Assembly (NCBI GenBank): GCA_037953745.1
Contig: JBAKBP010007938.1
Span: 1-64,000 of the forward strand
Direction of reading: 5' to 3'
Length of the DNA: 64,000 nt
From: Lithodes maja
Taxonomy: Eukaryota > Arthropoda > Malacostraca > Decapoda > Lithodidae
In this document: one piece after another, positions 60,469-64,000 of the stretch
Layout: each line of letters opens with the position of its first letter
How positions within the stretch are numbered: the stretch's first letter is position 1
Position numbers and translations under genes: made by a program
The notes under the pieces: model-generated
What the model saw: the letters and a program-made list of their open reading frames with translations, nothing else
What the model was told of the DNA's origin: nothing
Database searches by the model: none

Positions 60469-63369
60469 TTAGAACTCCTGCTTGGTGTGGTAAGCAGCGA
60501 AGCACCCTACAGCACAGAGTGCCACCTTGCACTCCACACACTCCGTGGTTGACTTTTTACCTGGGTGCGGCCTCACCCTGCTGTGGTAGCAGACATGACA
60601 CCGCTTCTGATTTGTTCTTCCTGCTGCATTCTGAGGAAAGAAACCAAGCTGGTGCCTAAGCAGGTATGGAGCAGACTGCAAGCGGTCGACAACGGCGGGC
60701 CCAGGATGTGCCACTGCCCTCTGTGGCGTAGCATACTTCTCCAGGAGCTCCGTCAACACCTGCTTTTGGAACCTCCGCAGGCTATTGAACTTCAGGGGTG
60801 GGTTCTCATTCCGAAGCCTGTATATATTATAGGCATTCAGAACTGACATGTCCACCATATGCAGAAAGAACTTTTTGTACCATCTGCACGAGGTACGCAG
60901 GCAGTCAATGAAGCCTATCTGCATGTCGGACTTGTCCACCAGCCTCATGTTGACGTTGTAGTCCAGGACAGCATCGGGCTTGGTCACCCTGGCCTGGGTG
61001 CGGCGATCCACCTTGCCAGTCTCCACCATTTCCCCCTTGTGGATGGTGGTCAGGAGGTTGACCTTCCGCTGGTCGTGCCAGTGGATAGCCAGAATGGGCC
61101 CCGACTTCTTCTTGAAGACATCACCTTTTTTGGTCTTTGCAGGGAAAGTTGGCATGCCCTTCCTTTTCCCTCGTACTGTGCCTACAGTCCCCGTCTTGCG
61201 CTCATGCAGGTACTGTGAGAGAGTGGGGGACGTGTAATAGTTGTCCGTGTAGAGGACGTGATTCTTATGGAAGTAGCGGTCCATCATGGCTTGCACCACT
61301 GCTCCGCCAAAGCCAATGAGGGGGTCCACAAGCACGTCCCCTTCCTTCCCGCTGTAGACCAGGAAGTCCAGGACATAGCCAGTTTGGCAGTCGCACAGCA
61401 CAAAGAATTTTATGCCAAAGCGATGTCTTTTTGAGGGGATGTACTGCCGGAAGCTGAGTTTTCCCCGGAACAGCACAAGAGACTCGTCAATGACGACCTT
61501 GCGGAAGGGCTTGAAGTAGGAGGTGAAGCGTTCTCGCATCATCTCATACAACGTCCTAATCTTCCACAGCTTGTCTGGGCGGTGGACGTCGGTGTTGGTG
61601 ACAAGATGGAGCGCTGCGAGGATATCAAGGTACCGGTCGCGAGCCATATATTTCCCGAAGGCAGGGGTTGAAATCAGATCATTGGTGATCCAATAGTCAG
61701 GCAACCTATGCTTCTTGACATGAGGCATTAGCATGGTGAGTGCCAGGAACACCATGAATTCTTTATGAGTCACTGGGGTCCACTTCCTCATATGGCCCTT
61801 GGTCACCTTGCCCAAAAAGTGTACCTGGAATTGGTGCTGCTTGTTTGTCTCTTTGACAACATAGCCTACCACCTCCTCATCAAAGAATGCCTCAAATAGT
61901 TTGTGTGGTGGAGCATTGGGGCCTGCAGGAAAATTGGGGGTAATGCCTGAACCCTCCAGTGCCTCATCAAAAGCTGGCACATCAGGGTTGTATACATCCC
62001 CATCAACTATGTCTTGCCACTGAAAAACGTAGAATGGGTCTTGTCTACGCTGACGAGGAGCTCCAACTGGTGGCCCAGCACGCCCACGGCCAACTCGGGA
62101 GGCGCGCGCCCTAGGGCGGCGGCGAGGGCGTCGGCCAGGGCGGCGGCCAGGGCGGCGGGCAGAAAGACGGGCAGCACGAAGCCGGGCCAAGCGGGTGGGT
62201 CGAGGGTCGTCGATGTCCATATATTCATCGTCAGAGTGGTCATCTTGCCCTGACGGTGGACCTATGTAATCATGGCCAGAGTCTTCAGAGAGGTGCCCTT
62301 CATCATCAGTGGCCCCCACATAATCTGGCGGGGAACCAGTGATGCGTGGGCGGCGTGCGGGTGGGCGAGGTGGGGAAGGAGTGGCAGGTGAGGCTGTGTC
62401 CTCCCGAGGTCCCGGGCTCCTTGGCCTGCGACGAGTCACAGAAAGCAATGATTCACTTTCACTAGGCCCAGGTATTGGTGATGCGAGCTCAAATACTTCT
62501 GCAGGAAGACATGTTGAAGGCGGGAGAGGTGGGGAGGACCGTGGGGAAAGTTGCGGGGACGTATGGCTGGGGCCGGCCGGGGTGGACGCCGCCGCGGGAG
62601 CCTCGAACAAAACTCTCTTACTTTTCTTAATTTTCTTAGTATATTTTCTACCTTTCCCCTTTTCGGCAGCAGTATGTCTCCTGTCGGGGGACCTAGGAGG
62701 CAAATAGGACGAAAGTGGGGGGTCCTCAACCCTTGGCAATGGTGGGGGTGGTGGGGAAGAATGCGGGGCATCCGGGTCATCTTGGGTGGCGTGGGTAGAT
62801 AAGGGAGACAATGGCGGTCGAGAAGGGTCACCACGCTGACCCTCACTCACAGCCTCATCCTCACCAAGTATTTTAGCTTGTTCCCTAGCTGCCGCGGCCG
62901 CCTTTTCAAGTATTTTTAGCTTGTAGAAATGTAGCTTGAAAGGCGATTTACCTGGGGAAGGGCTTGGAGTCGTGTCACTTATGCGAAATTTGGTGAGTGA
63001 CCTTGAACTCTCCCACTCACTCACTCTCGCAAGTTCACTTTCTTTAGGTAAACCAGCTTCCTCAACAACTGGTACATCACCTTCATCACTCTCATCACTG
63101 TCAAATTCTCTCGCAAATCCCAGGAATTGTTCTTTATCACTCTCATGGCCATAATCACTCGACTTATAATTACTCGAGTGGTCACTCACTTCTTCATCAA
63201 TCTTATGCTTGGCATCAGCTTTCTCATAAAGTCTCAAAGTCGTCTCAATACCTCCGGGAGATAACACATTTAGGCGATGGCGTCGGGGTAAGGCACGACG
63301 CACTAGCAAGGGCGTCGTAGGAAGCCCGATGTCGGACACGGCGGAATCACTATTTGGTGTACTGTCCAT
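60469..63369 (-). CDS. piggyBac-3 transposase, 966 aa, intact
   Basis: Uninterrupted frame from ATG 63369, the first ATG after the leader, matching the start of piggyBac-1. Residues 1-390 are acidic, Ser/Pro-rich and low complexity (SDESDEGDVPVVEEAG, HSSPPPPPLPRVED). About 390-436 is Arg-rich with repeated RRPGR, AT-hook or nuclear-signal like. The DDE-type core runs from about 490 to 870, with D628 (IDESL), D709 (YTDNY), D812 and D815 (VDKSD). The last 45 residues form a Cys-rich finger beginning C924-x2-C927. Family transposases are often near 600 residues, so the N-terminal extension is large. It excises and inserts the element at TTAA. It is the likeliest active source for related non-coding elements here. 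Confidence 0.95.
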   Translation of the reverse strand: MDSTPNSDSAVSDIGLPTTPLLVRRALPRRHRLNVLSPGGIETTLRLYEKADAKHKIDEEVSDHSSNYKSSDYGHESDKEQFLGFAREFDSDESDEGDVPVVEEAGLPKESELARVSEWESSRSLTKFRISDTTPSPSPGKSPFKLHFYKLKILEKAAAAAREQAKILGEDEAVSEGQRGDPSRPPLSPLSTHATQDDPDAPHSSPPPPPLPRVEDPPLSSYLPPRSPDRRHTAAEKGKGRKYTKKIKKSKRVLFEAPAAASTPAGPSHTSPQLSPRSSPPLPPSTCLPAEVFELASPIPGPSESESLLSVTRRRPRSPGPREDTASPATPSPPRPPARRPRITGSPPDYVGATDDEGHLSEDSGHDYIGPPSGQDDHSDDEYMDIDDPRPTRLARLRAARLSARRPGRRPGRRPRRRPRARASRVGRGRAGPPVGAPRQRRQDPFYVFQWQDIVDGDVYNPDVPAFDEALEGSGITPNFPAGPNAPPHKLFEAFFDEEVVGYVVKETNKQHQFQVHFLGKVTKGHMRKWTPVTHKEFMVFLALTMLMPHVKKHRLPDYWITNDLISTPAFGKYMARDRYLDILAALHLVTNTDVHRPDKLWKIRTLYEMMRERFTSYFKPFRKVVIDESLVLFRGKLSFRQYIPSKRHRFGIKFFVLCDCQTGYVLDFLVYSGKEGDVLVDPLIGFGGAVVQAMMDRYFHKNHVLYTDNYYTSPTLSQYLHERKTGTVGTVRGKRKGMPTFPAKTKKGDVFKKKSGPILAIHWHDQRKVNLLTTIHKGEMVETGKVDRRTQARVTKPDAVLDYNVNMRLVDKSDMQIGFIDCLRTSCRWYKKFFLHMVDMSVLNAYNIYRLRNENPPLKFNSLRRFQKQVLTELLEKYATPQRAVAHPGPAVVDRLQSAPYLLRHQLGFFPQNAAGRTNQKRCHVCYHSRVRPHPGKKSTTECVECKVALCAVGCFAAYHTKQEF

Positions 63370-63609
63370 GATGGCGTCGGGCTAGATACTGTTGTTGTGG
63401 CGTCGTTGACGCCGGGTGGCGCCACCTACCGCCCCATGATAACAAAATGTGCGCGCGGCTTTCGAAAATCAAGCACGAAAGCAAGGGGCGTACATGAGGC
63501 CATCCGGGTTGCGCGGGCCGAGTTTGTTATGGGCGTATATGAGGTCATCCGGGTTGGAGGGGTTAAACTAGGTCAGAAAATTATGTTTGTTCATCACTGC
63601 GAAAAAATT

Positions 63610-63800
63610 TCTGATTTTTAGTTTTTACGTATTGGAGTTGTAGGCCCTATCCTGAACCGGTAAAATCTAGCTGTTTTTACGTATTGGATCTGTATCATGA
63701 ATACGTAAAATGTAACTAAAACTAGTTACCGTACTTATTACTTATTCTAGCTGTTTTTACGTATTAGATTTGTATCTTGAATACGTAAAATGTAACTAAA
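63610..63800. repeat. About 75-bp tandem units of the split MITE
   Basis: TTTTTACGTATTGGA occurs at about 63622, 63675 and 63757, with GAATACGTAAAATGTAACTA after the latter two. Confidence 0.8.
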
Positions 63801-63917
63801 ATTATTGATAATCTTCAAGGACACTACATCCGCCTTATTAGCCTAGAAACAATTTATTAGGAAAAATAGGGACCAATAGACTTGCCATATTTTTCTTATC
63901 ATATTTTCCTCAGGTGG

Positions 63918-64000
63918 TAGGATGAGGGACATGAATGGGGAAGTGGTAGAGGGTGATGGTGTGGTGAAAGTATGGAAAGATCATTTTAGTAGCTTAGCTG
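63918..64000 (+). pseudogene. LINE RT fragment running off the window
   Basis: GRMRDMNGEVVEGDGVVKVW then KDHFSSLA is open to the right edge. It resembles the segment just before the RT palm in RTE/L1-type LINEs. Too short to tell whether the element is intact. Confidence 0.5.

Larger units (their letters stand above)
59275..63566 (-). mobile_element. piggyBac-3, complete element
   Basis: TTAA at 59275-59278 and 63563-63566. Ends CCCTCCAGCCCCGGGGGCT and CATCCGGGTTGGAGGGG. A second CATCCGGGTT copy 50 bp inside the right end is a subterminal repeat. Layout on the minus strand: leader, 966-codon transposase, 3' array, conserved GC-rich hairpin segment (59450-59580) and end. Close to piggyBac-1 throughout. 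Confidence 0.96.
58958..63905. mobile_element. Long-inverted-repeat MITE split by piggyBac-3
   Basis: Left arm from about 58958 (GAGAAAAATATGGCGAATCT, AATAAATTGTTTCTA, AATAAGGCGGATGTAGTGTC) is the inverse of 63800-63905. Between the arms are three to four tandem units of about 75 bp holding TTTACGTATTGGATTTGTAT and GAATACGTAAAATGT (59155-59225, 63610-63800). Without piggyBac-3 the element is about 660 bp. Confidence 0.75.

Overview
This window is eukaryotic intergenic DNA made almost entirely of transposable elements, fossil retrotransposons and simple or tandem repeats. I found no convincing single-copy host protein gene and no complete RNA gene. The mixture (several LINE clades, tRNA-derived SINEs, large piggyBac elements, many TTAA-flanked short elements, very long di- and tetranucleotide runs) fits an arthropod, most likely a decapod crustacean. 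The organism call is an inference from repeat content, not from a marker gene.

Layout. 1-3.6 kb: three tandem arrays (42-, 87- and 31-bp units). 4.05-8.0 kb: a nearly full-length single-ORF LINE (LINE-A) with a PHD-like finger, an endonuclease and a reverse transcriptase (RT), a 10-bp target-site duplication (TSD) and an (AAC)n tail. 8-10 kb: copies of a TTAA-flanked short element (MITE-A) and a 74-bp tandem repeat. 10.2-14.3 kb: minus-strand LINE remnants (R2/NeSL-like LINE-B, an RTE-like copy, a degenerate LINE tail). 14.6-17 kb: microsatellites and a SINE. 16.9-20.9 kb: a 4-kb element bounded by about 205-bp inverted repeats, without coding capacity. 21-29 kb: MITE-A, MITE-B and MITE-C copies, foldback elements, tRNA-derived SINEs and LINE scraps. 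29.3-34.4 kb: piggyBac-1 (broken). 34.6-39 kb: a LINE-partnered SINE, a paralogous empty site, a degenerate LINE and MITEs. 39.1-44.0 kb: an L2/CR1-like LINE (LINE-D) preceded by a piece of U4 snRNA. 44.2-54.0 kb: a minus-strand CR1-like LINE (LINE-E) split by piggyBac-2, an RTE fragment, a pogo-like MITE and another TTAA MITE. 54-59 kb: a jockey-like LINE fragment and a triple-nested insertion. 59.3-63.6 kb: piggyBac-3, with an intact transposase, inserted in a long-inverted-repeat MITE.

How the parts relate. The SINE copies at 30.3, 34.6 and 57.4 kb end in the same 3' sequence and (AAC)n tail as LINE-A, which suggests that LINE-A machinery moves them. The three piggyBac copies encode long transposases (966 and 983 residues in the two intact copies) and duplicate TTAA or, once, TTAG. 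Several non-coding TTAA elements carry piggyBac-like ends and are candidates for mobilisation in trans. Many insertions land inside older elements, so pre-insertion sites can be read directly from the interrupted reading frames or from paralogous copies in the same window.
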